This document shows, piece by piece, positions 23,475 to 34,640 of a stretch of 64,000 bases of DNA. A model generated the notes under the pieces. It did not search any database. It saw only the letters and a list, made by a program, of their open reading frames with translations, and was not told the origin of the DNA. This DNA comes from Pseudisothecium myosuroides (taxonomy: Eukaryota; Streptophyta; Bryopsida; Hypnales; Lembophyllaceae): assembly GCA_951799445.1 (NCBI GenBank), contig OX637287.1:50869724-50933723 (forward strand), in the 5' to 3' direction. A program made the translations under genes and the position numbers. Each line of letters starts with the position of its first letter. The stretch's first letter is position 1.

Positions 23475-24413
23475 TTAACCCCTAAAGGATCAACATGCGT
23501 TTTTTGGCAACATAGAAATTTTGGGCAGGTACGTGTGATTGAAGATTTGCATATTTTGGGCTGAAATTTTTATACAAGGTGGGGACAAGGAATATCTTTC
23601 ATATGCACAAAATTTCATGACATTTGAAAATATGAGTCAAAAGTTATTGTATGATATGTAGTTTGTTTCTCAACTCGGGTAGTCCGGGCAGATCAGAAAA
23701 AATCATTTTTTTCAAAAATAAAAAATTTGAAATTGGTTTATTAGATTTATATATATATATATATGGAAAGCTTTGAATCATTCAATTTTGGTCAATGAAT
23801 CAAATGTTTTGAGGATTTTTAGTATGCGGGCAGTTATGGATTGTCTACTCTAAAATAAACTTTGAAGTCGTTTGTTTCACTCAAATTTCAATATTTTCAA
23901 AAAAAATAAAATTTTGGGATGTAGATTGTTTATTACAACATTGCAACCATTGGAATTGGCATTTTTCAATTCCATAATTAACTTCTTAACAATTTAGTGT
24001 TTTGAACCATTCTCTACTTCTTTCTACTTACTATTTTTTTCCTATAAGTTGTACAATTCCAAATGATCTGAAAATTTTCAAGCATGTAGCCAACTTGCCC
24101 TAAAAAATGAATCCAAATAAGTACAACCATTTTGGAAATTTTTTCATAATAATCTGACCTTGTGAAGTGCAACTGCCCGATTTTTCCCAGGGACAAAAAA
24201 AGGACTTTTGCCACTTCAAATGCTAATATCTTGCAATCTCCATGATGGAAATTTCTGAAATTTTTTCCACGTATTCTCAAACCAGAGTACTACAAGATCC
24301 TACAATTTCATGTGTCCAAAAATGATATTTTCCAAAAATTTGGTACTTGTACTAGAAATGGCAATTTTGGAGTATTTTTGGTGAGAACATAGTCAAAGAA
24401 CTTTAGGGGTTAA
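23475..24413. mobile_element. TTAA-flanked non-autonomous element, 0.9-kb class (copy d, well preserved)
   Basis: The left end is TTAACCCCTAAAGGATC and the right end CTTTAGGGGTTAA, with different DNA outside each TTAA. 939 bases. Its interior is the reverse orientation of copy a (shared ACTTTCTACTTACTATTTTTTT and TCTTGCAATCTCC blocks). No ORF above 90 codons and none family-like. Confidence 0.8.
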
Positions 24414-24419
24414 TGCCAT

Positions 24420-26780
24420 CATAATTGGTGGGAAGCTGTCATCACTGTTTCTCCTAAGAAAGATCAATTCTTTCGATATTTTGCATCTCTGAGTTTCTTT
24501 CGAGTTCTGGTTCAGTTGAGGTGCTCAAAATTGATTGTTAACCGCTTGATTTGTCGATATCTTGAAGATAATCTGCATCCATTTAAATTATCGATGCTCT
24601 CTCTCGGTTCGCTTGACTGAAGACTCCAATTTCTGTCCAACTTTTCCGTTTCACTTCCCCGAGGCTGGTTTGAGGTGTGATCATGTGATCTGGTTCCGAG
24701 TTGTGCCCATATCAAATATTTACATCTGTGGAGTATAACATTGCACCCAATGATAACATGCTGATTAGAAATGGCATAATTATTTACTAAGAAAACAGAT
24801 AATGTTGCAAACGAAAGATGCTGATAAACTAGCATTGTCATTGGAACCCGAAAATGCAACGACCAAACGGATGACTATGGGGTTCATACGTTTAAGGGTT
24901 GCAATCTTGGGGGCTACGTCCAAAAATTCTAGTGTTGTGATGTGTGACACTTGATGCTAAAGAAATCACGTGAAATTTTAGCACTTCATTGACTTCCAGT
25001 CATGAACAGCCAATTGGGGTCCATGTCACCTGCAATTTGCTTAATGCTCAAGGCACCATATTTTGGTGTCGACTAAACTTCAAAGTTAAATAAAATCTTA
25101 CCAAAGTACCAAATTTGGCACTTCCAATTTTAGTTGATTAACTTTTGAAGTCTATTTGAAGCATCAACAATTTGATTTTGAAAAAATTTGTTCTTGATAG
25201 TTCTATTGAAAATTTTGTGTAAGCATATCTTTTCTCAACTTGATTTTTAGTGTAAGGCTTGTGAAGATGAGCCTCAAATGCACTCATTGGAAATTCATTT
25301 AAGTTGTGATTCGATTACTATTATGCTTGTTATGTCATTTAGCTTCATATTGTTTTCATGACTTTAGTTTTTGAATTAAATTTAGATTGAAGACTTCAAC
25401 TCATTTTTATAGATTTTGACACCCTCTTGAATAAATATTACAATCTTTCAGTCTATGAATGATATTGTTTTATATATTCACTTTTCAATACATATGATTA
25501 CAATTATTTTCAAATTGATAAAACTATTCAAAATCTGAGTTTTTTTGTATTTTTGAGTTAATTCCAAGAGGCTCATAAAAGGCCTTGAGCATTTAAGATA
25601 AGATAGGGGTTTACAACTAAGATAGGAGTTTAGGTGCCACAATTGGAAAGTCACCTTATTTTCATCATTACATATGAATGGTGTACATCTTAAACTTTCA
25701 AATGTACTAAATTGATACATAATGGTCACGAAGTGGCGCACATAGTTTAGAGCTATAGAAACAAGTCTTAGGCATTACCTTGTGTGCTCTTTGTGTGCTC
25801 AAGTGAAGTTTCACAATGCATACATTGTGTATACACAACATCAACCTTTTGGTAAAGAAGCATGACAAAAGTAATGTAAGGCCTTATGGAAACATCAAAT
25901 GTACAACAACATTACAAAATGTCTATTGGATTTGGATACACTATTGATTTGGGGATATACTTACCTCACACCACGCATGCGTACAATTCATTTTGAAAGT
26001 ATCCATTGTAGAATGATGCGCATGGTGTGAATGATTAGTATGGCATATACAATCAACAGCTCTAAACAATACAAATGGCCTATGCATAAGTTCCATACGT
26101 AAGTTTGTTTGGTTTGTGCTTATAGTGTTTCAAGCAAGACCTACAACATTTGTCATCCAAAGCCACTACAACACCAATCTATTAGGACACAAAAAGAAGT
26201 AAGAAAACATGCATATGTTGATGCTTTGTATTTCCACATGACTTGCAAAGCTTTATGAATTTAGTCAATAACATATATGAATTGTTTTTGAGTCATTTTT
26301 TTATAATTTAAAAAAAACAGGATTCATAGGGTTTGAATTACTTTACTTACTACAAATAATTTCACTTGACATGTTTCAATTTTATTTTGAAACTATCAAT
26401 AATTTAGTTTTCCCTTCCATCTTGTTTCTCCTTAAGATTTTCTTAAAGAATGAAAATTAAATTTTTTTTCTTGATTTTTGTTGCCTAGATTTGAATTCTA
26501 TCCTATTCAATAAAAATTTGAACCTCAAAACTTTGTAGTCCAAAAAACTTTAAGCTATGAGGATTCAAAGTCTAAATCCCTAGATGCAAAAAAAAACTTT
26601 TCATTTTATTGTAAATACTAATATCTTACAATCCAGTTGATCAAATTTTTGAAAAAAATTCCACACTTTCTCATACAAGTCTTATTCAAGATATTCAAGT
26701 TGGATATGCAATTTGTCTCCCATTTTCTTGTTCATCTTTTGTTTAATGTACAGTAGTTTTGCTCTCTTTTCTCATAAAGG
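24420..26780. other. long AT-rich intergenic stretch
   Basis: All frames are closed within about 120 codons and none resembles a protein. Parts of 26540-26760 echo the 0.9-kb TTAA elements ('aatatcttacaatcc') but no intact ends are present, so this may be an old relic. Confidence 0.35.
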
Positions 26781-26784
26781 TGAC

Positions 26785-26998
26785 TGATACTATACTAATA
26801 ATGATATTGGTGTTACCTACATTAATTGATATCAAAACACTATTAGTTTTTAATGATTTTAATGTTGATGAATATTTTACCAACTATGTTTATAGAAATG
26901 TCTATACTCTTGGTAAAAATATTCATCAAGAGTAAAAACTTATAGCATTTTAAAATAGTTTAATGTAGGTAACACTAAATATCATTATTAGTATAATT
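26785..26998. mobile_element. ~210-bp hairpin MITE
   Basis: The left arm TACTAATAATGATATTGGTG...GTTACCTACATTAA and the right arm TTAATGTAGGTAACAC...AATATCATTATTAGTATA are inverted. The inner arms GATGAATATTTTACCAA and TTGGTAAAAATATTCATC surround a 25-base loop near 26890. Terminal TA bases could be the target duplication, as in Stowaway-type MITEs. No coding. Confidence 0.65.
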
Positions 26999-27745
26999 CT
27001 ACTTTCAATTATGAGATAGTTGGTTCATTGTGCTACTTTGACATTTTATTTTGCCTAGGAGCTTCCAAAGAAGATTGGAAGGTGATTTCTTCACACAAAG
27101 AAATTTATACTAGTGTCTTTAGTGTGATTTAAGTTTCTCGTTGAAGACAACTATTAAAAAGCATCACAAGATATTAGTCACACAAGACACAACATATATA
27201 CAATCAAAACATGAGAGTCTTTGAGAACCTAGTGTTGGTTTGTGGTACAACTAGAGACGATACTTTGAAAATTCATATCCTATTCAAATGGTGTTCAAAT
27301 CATACTTGCTACAATGTGTTGTTGCAATCCTCTTTCAATTGCCAATAGAAATCATTTATATTGAAATATAATAGCTATCTTTAGTTGTAATTAGTGACAA
27401 TTACAAGTGTGCATATTTTACAATATACCGTACAATGTAAAGTCCAGAACCTTAGGGTTAAATTGTCATCCAAAAGGAATGATGAGTAATACTCAACAAC
27501 GTTATTTAGCAGCAACGGATATTATTAGTTTATAATGTTATGCTAACCACTAAAATCTACAATACTCCAAATGTCCACAATCTATCACTCTTGTACAATA
27601 TAGTACAGCACTTGTAAACTGCTATAGTAGAACCTCTCTAAGTTGATCCTCTCTAAGTTGATAAACCTCTGTAAACTAATCATGTGAGACCGGTCCCGGA
27701 TTGGGCCACATAACAAAGGTTGTGACTAAAAATGACCCTCTCTAA

Positions 27746-29090
27746 GGGCATCTCCACCGATTCACTCTAAACGGTCCCTTCAAAGGATTTCCCGTGCCCT
27801 CAAACAAAACAAGGATCCACCAGTTGCAGCCTGTCATTGTTTTCAACGCCGGTCACTGAAAGTTTTTGTCACCACACTTGAAGCTCCCGTCCCTCGCACG
27901 TTTGACTCCAGGCACGGCACTGACAAGAAGACCAAGTCACAAAACGTATTCCAATGGTGCCGCGTGGGGGCGCAGTTCGGGTAGGAAGAACAGCTGCTCA
28001 TCAAGCGAGGCGCAGCAAGTGTTTTTTCCATTTTTGAGACCGGGATGAGATTTACACTTAAATTTTTTTGTTTAGGCCTCACCAATTCACCAAGAAGACA
28101 TTTAAACTTACAATTTAAAGTTAGGACTCATCAATTGTCCACGAAGAGATTTAAATTTAAGATTTTTTTATTCTTGGTTCCATTTTGAGACCAAAAAGAG
28201 ATTTGAATTTCTTTTTTTGGTCCCATTTTGGGACCAAAATGAGATTTAAACTCTTTTTAGTTTTTTCATGGACTCATCAATTGACCAAGAATCAACTTAA
28301 ACTTTCAATTTGAAATTAGGACTCATCAATTGACCAAGATAGTAGAAACGATATGAGAATAGAGTGAGTTTATTTGGATTTAAAATCCCTAAACCAAAAT
28401 AGTACTCTTTTCTAATATTAATTCAGTATGATTTGAATTTTGTTAAAGCATGAAAGCGTGTTGAGGTGCATTGAGGTGGACTTCAACCCACCTCAACACA
28501 CTTCAACACACTTTTTAGTTTTTATTTTGATCTCAATTCAAATACAAAAAAATAAAAGTGTGTTGAGATGTGTTGAGGTGGACCTCAACACACCTCAACA
28601 CACTTCAACACACTTTTTAGTTTTTATTTTGATCTCAATTCAAATATAAAAAAATAAAAGTGTGTTGAAGTGTCTTGAGGTGGACCTCAACCCACCTCAA
28701 TATACTTTTTAGTTTTTATTTTGGTCTCAATTCAAATACAAAAAAGTAAAAGTGTGTTGAGGTGTGTTGGGTGGACCTCAACCCACCTCAATACACTTTT
28801 TAGTTTTTATTTTGGTCTCAATTCAAATACAAAAAATCTCCCAGTTTGTGCCTCTATTTTCCGAACAAGGCTTGTGCTCATCAGGACCTTTTGGCCTCAC
28901 AACAGCCCGGTGCCCGGTGCTCTGTACCCGACGGGCGTTAATTCCCACAAGCGCAAGAATTGAAGAAACCTGACAAGTCGTATTCGAATGGCAGGTGACT
29001 GGTGGGTCTCTCCAACAACGCCGGTCCCGCTTGGGTGTCTGACACACTCCAATAGCGAGTCGGATTTGTGGAGAACTGGTAGAGATGCCC
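27746..29090. mobile_element. PIF/Harbinger-like TIR element nested in the Emigrant-like MITE
   Basis: The termini are GGGCATCTCCACCG and, from the right, GGGCATCTCTACCAGTTC. It is flanked by direct TAA repeats (27743-27745 and 29091-29093); a 3-bp TAA/TTA target is typical of PIF/Harbinger. 1345 bases, no transposase ORF. The interior has ACCAAGAAGAGATTTAAA-type repeats (28080-28340) and the minisatellite at 28446-28836. Confidence 0.75.
28446..28836. repeat. minisatellite, 4 units of ~90-107 bp with internal palindrome
   Basis: Four consecutive units begin AAAGYGTGTTGARG and end TCTCAATTCAAATACAAAAA. Each holds an inverted core of the type TGAGGTGGACCTCAACNCAC followed by CACTTTTTAGTTTTTATTTT. 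Starts are near 28446, 28553, 28655 and 28747; later units are shorter because one CTTCAACACA block is missing. It lies inside the PIF/Harbinger-like element. Confidence 0.85.
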
Positions 29091-29167
29091 TAAGTCAATA
29101 AACCTCTATAAACCAATCTGTTAGACCGGTCCAGGACCGATCAACTTAGAGAGGTTCTACTGTATCA

Positions 29168-29717
29168 CCTCAACCAATTGCTGGCCCGTCACTCTCGTCG
29201 TCGACATGTCACCCAGGACACCCCCACGTTCGAATTTGCTTTGGATTGCCAAACGATGGAAGGGCATTCCTCACAGGGTGCCTCTTGGGACTTGATGACT
29301 TGATCCTTAAGGTAGGCATCCCAAATGCGCCACTGACCATAAAGCGCCATCTTCAATGTGTGTACATCTCCAAAATTAGTTATGTACCTCTGTGAAAGAA
29401 ACGCTTTTAGAACCAAACTTTATTCCTTCACAACTTTTGCATACAGTATCCAAATGTCGCATTCTTTAGTGCGTTGGAACCTCCTTTCCCTTGCCAATAA
29501 GAATATATAAGAATTTGAACAGTCTAATAGTAGTAATTAGGCACAATAGCAATTAGTGGCGGTTTTGGGATACCTACCTTATTCTTTCTTTAAGATGTAA
29601 ATAAGGGAAGGGGTGCACTATTGAATGTTGTATCATAAGGAAGGACTGGAATACAGGGGCCTGCAAATGATCGGCCCTGGCATCAATCAATCAATGCATC
29701 ATTGGGACCGAATGACC
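29168..29717 (+). pseudogene. duplicated fragment of the PLATZ gene 3' end
   Basis: Apart from the 270-base MITE within it, this stretch is nearly identical to the minus strand of about 52678-52950, which covers the last ~40 codons of the PLATZ gene (exon 3, ending [13 protein letters not shown] in the intact gene) and the following 3' UTR. The pseudogene frame differs (GCCTCTTGGGACTTGATGAC at the stop codon). Only this tail was copied, so it cannot encode a PLATZ protein. Confidence 0.8.
29310..29579. mobile_element. 270-bp MITE with TA target, AGGTAGGYATCC termini (copy 1)
   Basis: The ends AGGTAGGCATCCCAAA and, from the right, AGGTAGGTATCCCAAAACC form inverted repeats flanked by TA on each side. 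The original PLATZ locus (near 52790 on the opposite strand) has the uninterrupted sequence with one TA, so insertion boundaries and TA duplication are directly visible. Related copies are at 46768-47026 and 55679-55946. No ORF. Confidence 0.85.
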
Positions 29718-29719
29718 GT

Positions 29720-31480
29720 TACAGAGATATTAGAGTTTTGAAAGAACAACTCAACATTCTAAAGTTAAAAAGAAAAAAATGTTTGAAAATTACAAATATT
29801 CAACTTATAATCAATTTCAGAAAGAAATGCCCCTAGCTCCGTATAGGATTAATTAAAATAGAATGAAACAAAGGTTTTTGAACAAACATCAATTTATCCA
29901 ATAAAATAGAAAAATTAGTGAATTTTTTGAAGGAAATTTATTAAGATGTTGGCATTGAAACGGAAATCAAAAGAGTCTGACAACTTTCACAATAATTATT
30001 GGCATGCTATTTTGACTTGCGTGGAAGATTTTTCTATTGCACTTTATTGGATTCCGTGTCGGGTTCCGTGTTGGTGGAAATTTTGGTGCTTGAGGAGGAG
30101 CTTGTATGTCATTGCAACATTCTATGGAGGTGTTGTTGTTGAAAGAAGAAGACGTAGCTGAGGGACTGCTATTCGCTGCAATTAGATATGTGGAGGTGTT
30201 TCCGCTTGCTATGGTTATGGTTGTGAAAATAAATGGGGAATTACTCACTTGCTCAGAGTAGTCCCTGAGTATCGGAGTGCACTAGGGTTTTGTCACATTG
30301 TCACCGGAATAGCACGGGGCCTTTTCTATAGACATGCTTTGTGTGAAATCACTTTATACCCTTAAGTTCTTAAACCCTAAAACTTTTTCCAAACTTCCAT
30401 TTAGCCAAATCTTAACTGTATATTTCCCATTATAACTTAACTAACCAAAATAGCTACTTTTGGCCTAGGGTAATTTATGGACAATCTCTCCAAATGTTTT
30501 GAAATTTTTCTACAAAATAGATCAATTTACAAAATCTTTGCATATCAAATTTTATCCTAATCCAAGATTCTCTCCAACTTTGGTGGACATTTTCTCACTA
30601 ATGACTTTCTGCCCTTCCTGAGATACCCTAAACTAGCACAACTGACTTGAACCTAGCGTATCTTATGGATAGCTTGTGTAAATGTTTTGAAATTTTGCTA
30701 TAAATTAGATCAACTTATTAAATCTCTACATACCAAATTTCAATCTAATTCAAGATATTGTCCAACTTTGGTGGACATTTCCCCACTCTGACTTTGCTTA
30801 ATTATAGTTTCTATACCCGGTTGTATTTTTGTGCATTGCTTATAGATCCCAAGTCCATAGAAGTCGAGATTTTGACACAAGATAGAAGATGAGTGAAGAA
30901 AAGTACCCTTTAAGTTTCATAGCCATAGAACCAAAATTCAATAAGATTCAAGCTCCTCAATACATTCTCCTTGGCTACCTTAGATTTCAAACACCTTCAC
31001 TTTGTAGCCTCATATCTCTTTCTTTATAACATATTTAGATCTCAAGATTGGCATTATAGTAGATAAACCTTCCAAAAACTTAGATCCAAAAGCTTGCCTT
31101 GATCCAACACTTTATCAAAACACAACACAAAACCCTTTTACATAAATGCCTCCTTCAATATAAAATCCAATAACAAATACATAGTTTGCACTCCAAGTGC
31201 CTCCCACACCTCCCAAAACACCAAAACAAGATAGAGAGACACAAGAGACCATCCCTTGCCTCAAATAGCCACTAGCCCCCAAGGTGGCTAGCCGCAAGCT
31301 AACCCTCACCCTAATTTTACTAACCCTAGTACAACTACTAACCAACCGGTTATCAATCGAATACTAACAAAAACAACTAACACAAGGCTCCTACCACAAA
31401 CAACTCCTAATATTAAACAATCTCTTTTAACAAATAAAGATGTCATTTCAATTAATAGATGGACCATATCATGACAGCGT
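29720..31480. other. intergenic, no gene recognised
   Basis: AT-rich, with no ORF resembling a protein. A roughly 230-base block around 30470-30620 is repeated, diverged, at 30640-30790: shared TTTATGGACA/TTATGGATAG, TGTTTTGAAATTTTNCTA, CAAATTTTATCCTAAT/CAAATTTCAATCTAAT, and ACTTTGGTGGACATTT. Confidence 0.4.
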
Positions 31481-31483
31481 AGA

Positions 31484-32533
31484 GGGTGAATGCAAGAAAC
31501 ACTTGTACTATTTGTTGCGTTTTGTCACATCCTAGTTTTTTATTTTTTTTTGGCCATAGCTTTTGTGTTTTAGCTCCAAATGACTCAAAATTTGTAGAGA
31601 ATCTACTCATAACCATTATACACCTTTTCCAATTTTTCAAGATTTTTCAAAACAGCCCCAATAATTTCTCACAATGGTGATTTAGGGGGGTTTTGCACTT
31701 TTTTAACCCAAAAAAACGAATTTTGAGCTAAAATTTTGAGAGTGGTCTTCTAGTAGACTTATAGCTACTGTCCAAAGGAATTTTTAAAATACTTATTTTT
31801 ATATGGTGTACAAGTCTACAAAGAGAGCTCCTTTTTGCATTTTTTTTCAAAGGTATGAAACATTTATTTTGATGCGTTTTTTGGTCAAAACCCATTACCA
31901 AAAAATTTTCTCAAATGAAAAAATTTTAGATTTCTTTTATAAAAAAAATCCTATTTTTTACAATTTAAAATGTCAAAAGTGGTATTTTCTTCACCAGAAT
32001 TTTGGACATAAAATTCACCCTAAAACCGGTGAAGAAAATACAACTTTTGACATTTTAATTTTTTTAAATAGGATTTTTTTTTTTAAATCTAAAAATTGTC
32101 CATTTGAAAAAAAAATTAGTGATGGGATTTGACCAAAAAACTCACCAAAATAATGTTTCATACCTTTGAAAAAAATGCAAAAAGAAGCTATTTTTGTGGA
32201 CTTCTACATCACATAAAAATAAGTATTTTTAAAAATCCTTTGGATAATAGCTATAAATCTACTAGAAGACCATTCTGTCCAAATTTCAGCTCAAAATTCG
32301 TTTTTCTGGGTTAAAAAAAGTGCAAAAAATCCATTGTGAGAAATTATTGGGGTTGTTTAAAAATATTAAATTATTTTTGAAAAATCCTAAAATATGGAAA
32401 AGGTGTTTAATGGTTATGAGTAGCTTCCCTATAAATTTTGAGTCATTTGGAGCTAAAACACAATAGTTATGGCAAAAAAAAAATCAAACACTAGGATGTC
32501 ACAAAACGCTTTAAGTGTTTCTTGCATTCACCC
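31484..32533. mobile_element. GGGTGAATGC-terminus long foldback with 4-bp target duplication (copy ii)
   Basis: 1050 bases; termini GGGTGAATGCAAGAAACACT and AGTGTTTCTTGCATTCACCC. It is flanked by TAGA (31480-31483 and 32534-32537). The two halves are complementary almost throughout (TTAGCTCCAAATGACTCAAA near 31570 versus TTTGAGTCATTTGGAGCTAA near 32440), with the centre near 32010. Copies i and iii are 732-734 bases, so this is a longer, more symmetric relative. No ORF above 110 codons. Confidence 0.8.
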
Positions 32534-32538
32534 TAGAG

Positions 32539-33230
32539 CGCTTGGCTTTTATTGGCTTTGCTACACTCAGTTGCATTGATCGATTCGCAGGTAATGTATG
32601 TATTGAGAGTAGTCAAATACTTAGAATTAAATGAGTTGGAGACTTATGGTTGCAGGAGCTCATGGATACTCATTCTGAGCAATGCAAGCGCTTTGGTTCC
32701 TGGAATATCTCACAAAATTATTGCCATTTCCGATGCACAATCAGATTCCAAATTTCAATTTCCTAGCAGGTTCGACTGTGTGCTTTATGTATCGATTATA
32801 ATGTCGGCGTGTCTCTTTAGATTTAGAAACTGGTATCCGGACCAAGTAGCCAGGTCCTTATTGCTCCCTGCGGACTACAATTGTTATGTTCATTTATTAG
32901 AGAATGTATCGCGTGGAACAAACCCTGACAAAGAGTTTTGGAGATGCATGGAGGAGTTGATGAGCTCACAGAACGGGACTTGTGGACTAGTTGGGGGTTT
33001 TTGGCAGTGTCTATACAAATCTTTAGATGATAACGAAGCCCTTAGGGATCAAGCTTTGTACACTTACTCCATTGTTTTATGTTCCAACTTAGTCCTCCTC
33101 CACAATGACGCTCTTGAGGAGTTAGTGCAGATCTTCTACGAGTCAGGTTGGGGAAGGAGATCAACAACGGGTATTGGAACAAGTCCTAGTCACTAGAAGA
33201 AAACTATGTTGGAACCTTTGAGCGAGAAGT
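32539..33230 (+). pseudogene. second-locus copy of the unrecognised gene (open 214-codon frame)
   Basis: It is homologous to the minus-strand pseudogene at 19.7-21.5 kb. An open frame 32552-33196 reads through VALIDSQ, KYLELNELETYGC, WILILSNASA, LLLPADYNCY, DKEFWRCMEELM, FWQCLYKS and LYTYSIVLCSN. It has Gln where the other copy has a stop, and lacks the GC-rich insert. Former acceptor sites (TTCGCAG at 32584-32590, GGTTGCAG near 32655) are kept and read as coding, so this is a DNA-level copy, not a processed one. There is no first exon with the MASGPP-type start, and the Lys/Glu-rich tail is lost after GWGRRSTTG. Called a pseudogene for these missing ends. Function unknown. Confidence 0.55.
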
Positions 33231-33981
33231 TATGCCATTTCTTGGAATGCGTGGGGACGGGGGGCAGCAAAAAAAATTTGCAAAATTTTGAATTTTTTTT
33301 TTAAAATATTTTTTTCTCATAGATTATATTTTTTCTATCTGGAAAGCTTTGATTCATTTCATTTGGATTTGTTATGAGGAAGTTATAGACATTCTTGTTT
33401 TTCGGGCAGTTAGAGCATCTTCTTGAAAAAAATAACTTGTAGGATTCATTTCGGAATGCAATTTTTGTAATTTTTCAATTTTTTTTTGAATGGTTTAGTT
33501 TACTTGCTAGAACAATCTCACCATTGGGATTAGTGCATTTTAATTCCATCTAAGAGATATGAATATTTTAGATTTTCCTTCTATCTTGTACCTACTTCTA
33601 CTTCACACTTTTTTTAAGAATGATAATTAAGTTTTTTTGAATTTTTTTTTCCCCCTAGACTCTCAACTCAATTCTCCATTATAAAGATTTAAAGCTCAGA
33701 ACGCTGTAGTGCAAAAATTTTAAGTTAAAAATGTTTAAAGTCAAAAAATTTGGTCCCGCAATGTGCTGAAAAACTTGTTTTTTCCACTTTAAACGTAGAT
33801 ATCTTGCAATCTGTGCGGTCAAAATTTCTGAAATTTTTTACACACATTTTTGTACCAATTACGTGTAAGATCCTACGGTTAGATGTGAAAAAAAAATTTA
33901 ATTTTTTTTACTTTTTGCTATAGAAATGGCAGTTTTGAGTGTTTTTTGGCAAAAAAAAGGCCTCGGTCCTTTAGGGGTTAA
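33215..33981. mobile_element. TTAA-type element, 0.9-kb class (copy e), left end missing
   Basis: Reverse orientation to copy c: GCTATAGAAATGGCAGTTTT followed by CTTTAGGGGTTAA at the right end (TTAA at 33978-33981). The homology fades at about 33215, where the gene copy begins, so 100-150 bases of the left end are absent. No TTAA partner is seen there. Confidence 0.65.
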
Positions 33982-34637
33982 GGACATTTCACATCCGAGC
34001 TTGATTCTGTCAAACTTCATTGGATTTCTACATTAGAACATATCTTTCAAAATTTTAATGTTTTTCACATGTAGTAATATATGTCTAAAATTTAATATCA
34101 TTTTTTCATAATTAAAAACATCAAATTCAGTTTTATATGATTTTAAAAAAAATATTTATAAAAAACATATAATTATAAAAATGCTAAAAATAGTAACTTT
34201 TTTCTAAAGAAAATAAAAATAATAGTGACAAACATCATGGTGTAATTGATGTACTCCTTAAGATCATACCAAGAGAGATTTGATAGAAAAAGTTCAGAAA
34301 ACGGTGTATTTTGAGCTTTCCAAGATGCTATCTTCAAAGTGTCCAAAAATTACAATTTAGACAATTTTGAAAAAAATTCAGATGGAATAAAAAGTAGATT
34401 ATTGGAGCTACATTTCCTTAGTTAAGTTTAAAAGCATTTAAAATTAAAAACTATGTGAAAAATGCAAGTTTGACTTTCAAAATGCCCTTGGGACTTTCAA
34501 AATGCACGTTTGAAAGTTAAAATGCATGTGGCTTGCAATGTCCTTTAAGTGTTAAATTTTCAACCAAAATACCCTTTGCAATAACCTTCACGTCAAATTT
34601 CAGGGTCAAGCTCAATTTATTCTATTATACAATTGAT
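33982..34637. other. AT-rich intergenic DNA
   Basis: No ORF or defined repeat apart from a short local duplication of 'gactttcaaaatgc' (34472-34510). Confidence 0.35.
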
Positions 34638-34640
34638 ATA

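Larger units (their letters stand above)
27625..29162. mobile_element. Emigrant-like (pogo/Tc1-mariner type) MITE, split by a nested element
   Basis: The ends TAGTAGAACCTCTCTAAG... and, as reverse complement of the right end, CAGTAGAACCTCTCTAAG... agree at 23 of 24 positions and are flanked by TA (27623-27624 and 29163-29164). The terminal motif resembles the Emigrant/Lemi1 family known from Arabidopsis (CAGTAAAACCTCTATAAATT type). Removing the nested 27746-29090 insertion and one TAA leaves about 190 bases, a normal MITE length. The right end abuts the duplicated PLATZ fragment. Confidence 0.8.

Noticed and set aside
28446..28836. Could be mistaken for a CRISPR array
   Set aside because: Whole units repeat, including the 'spacers', it lies inside a eukaryotic transposon, and there are no cas genes.
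33978..33981. Gene copy 32.5-33.2 kb as cargo inside a TTAA element
   Set aside because: No matching left TTAACCCC end is found upstream; the foldback with its own TAGA duplications occupies that place. Truncation is the simpler reading.
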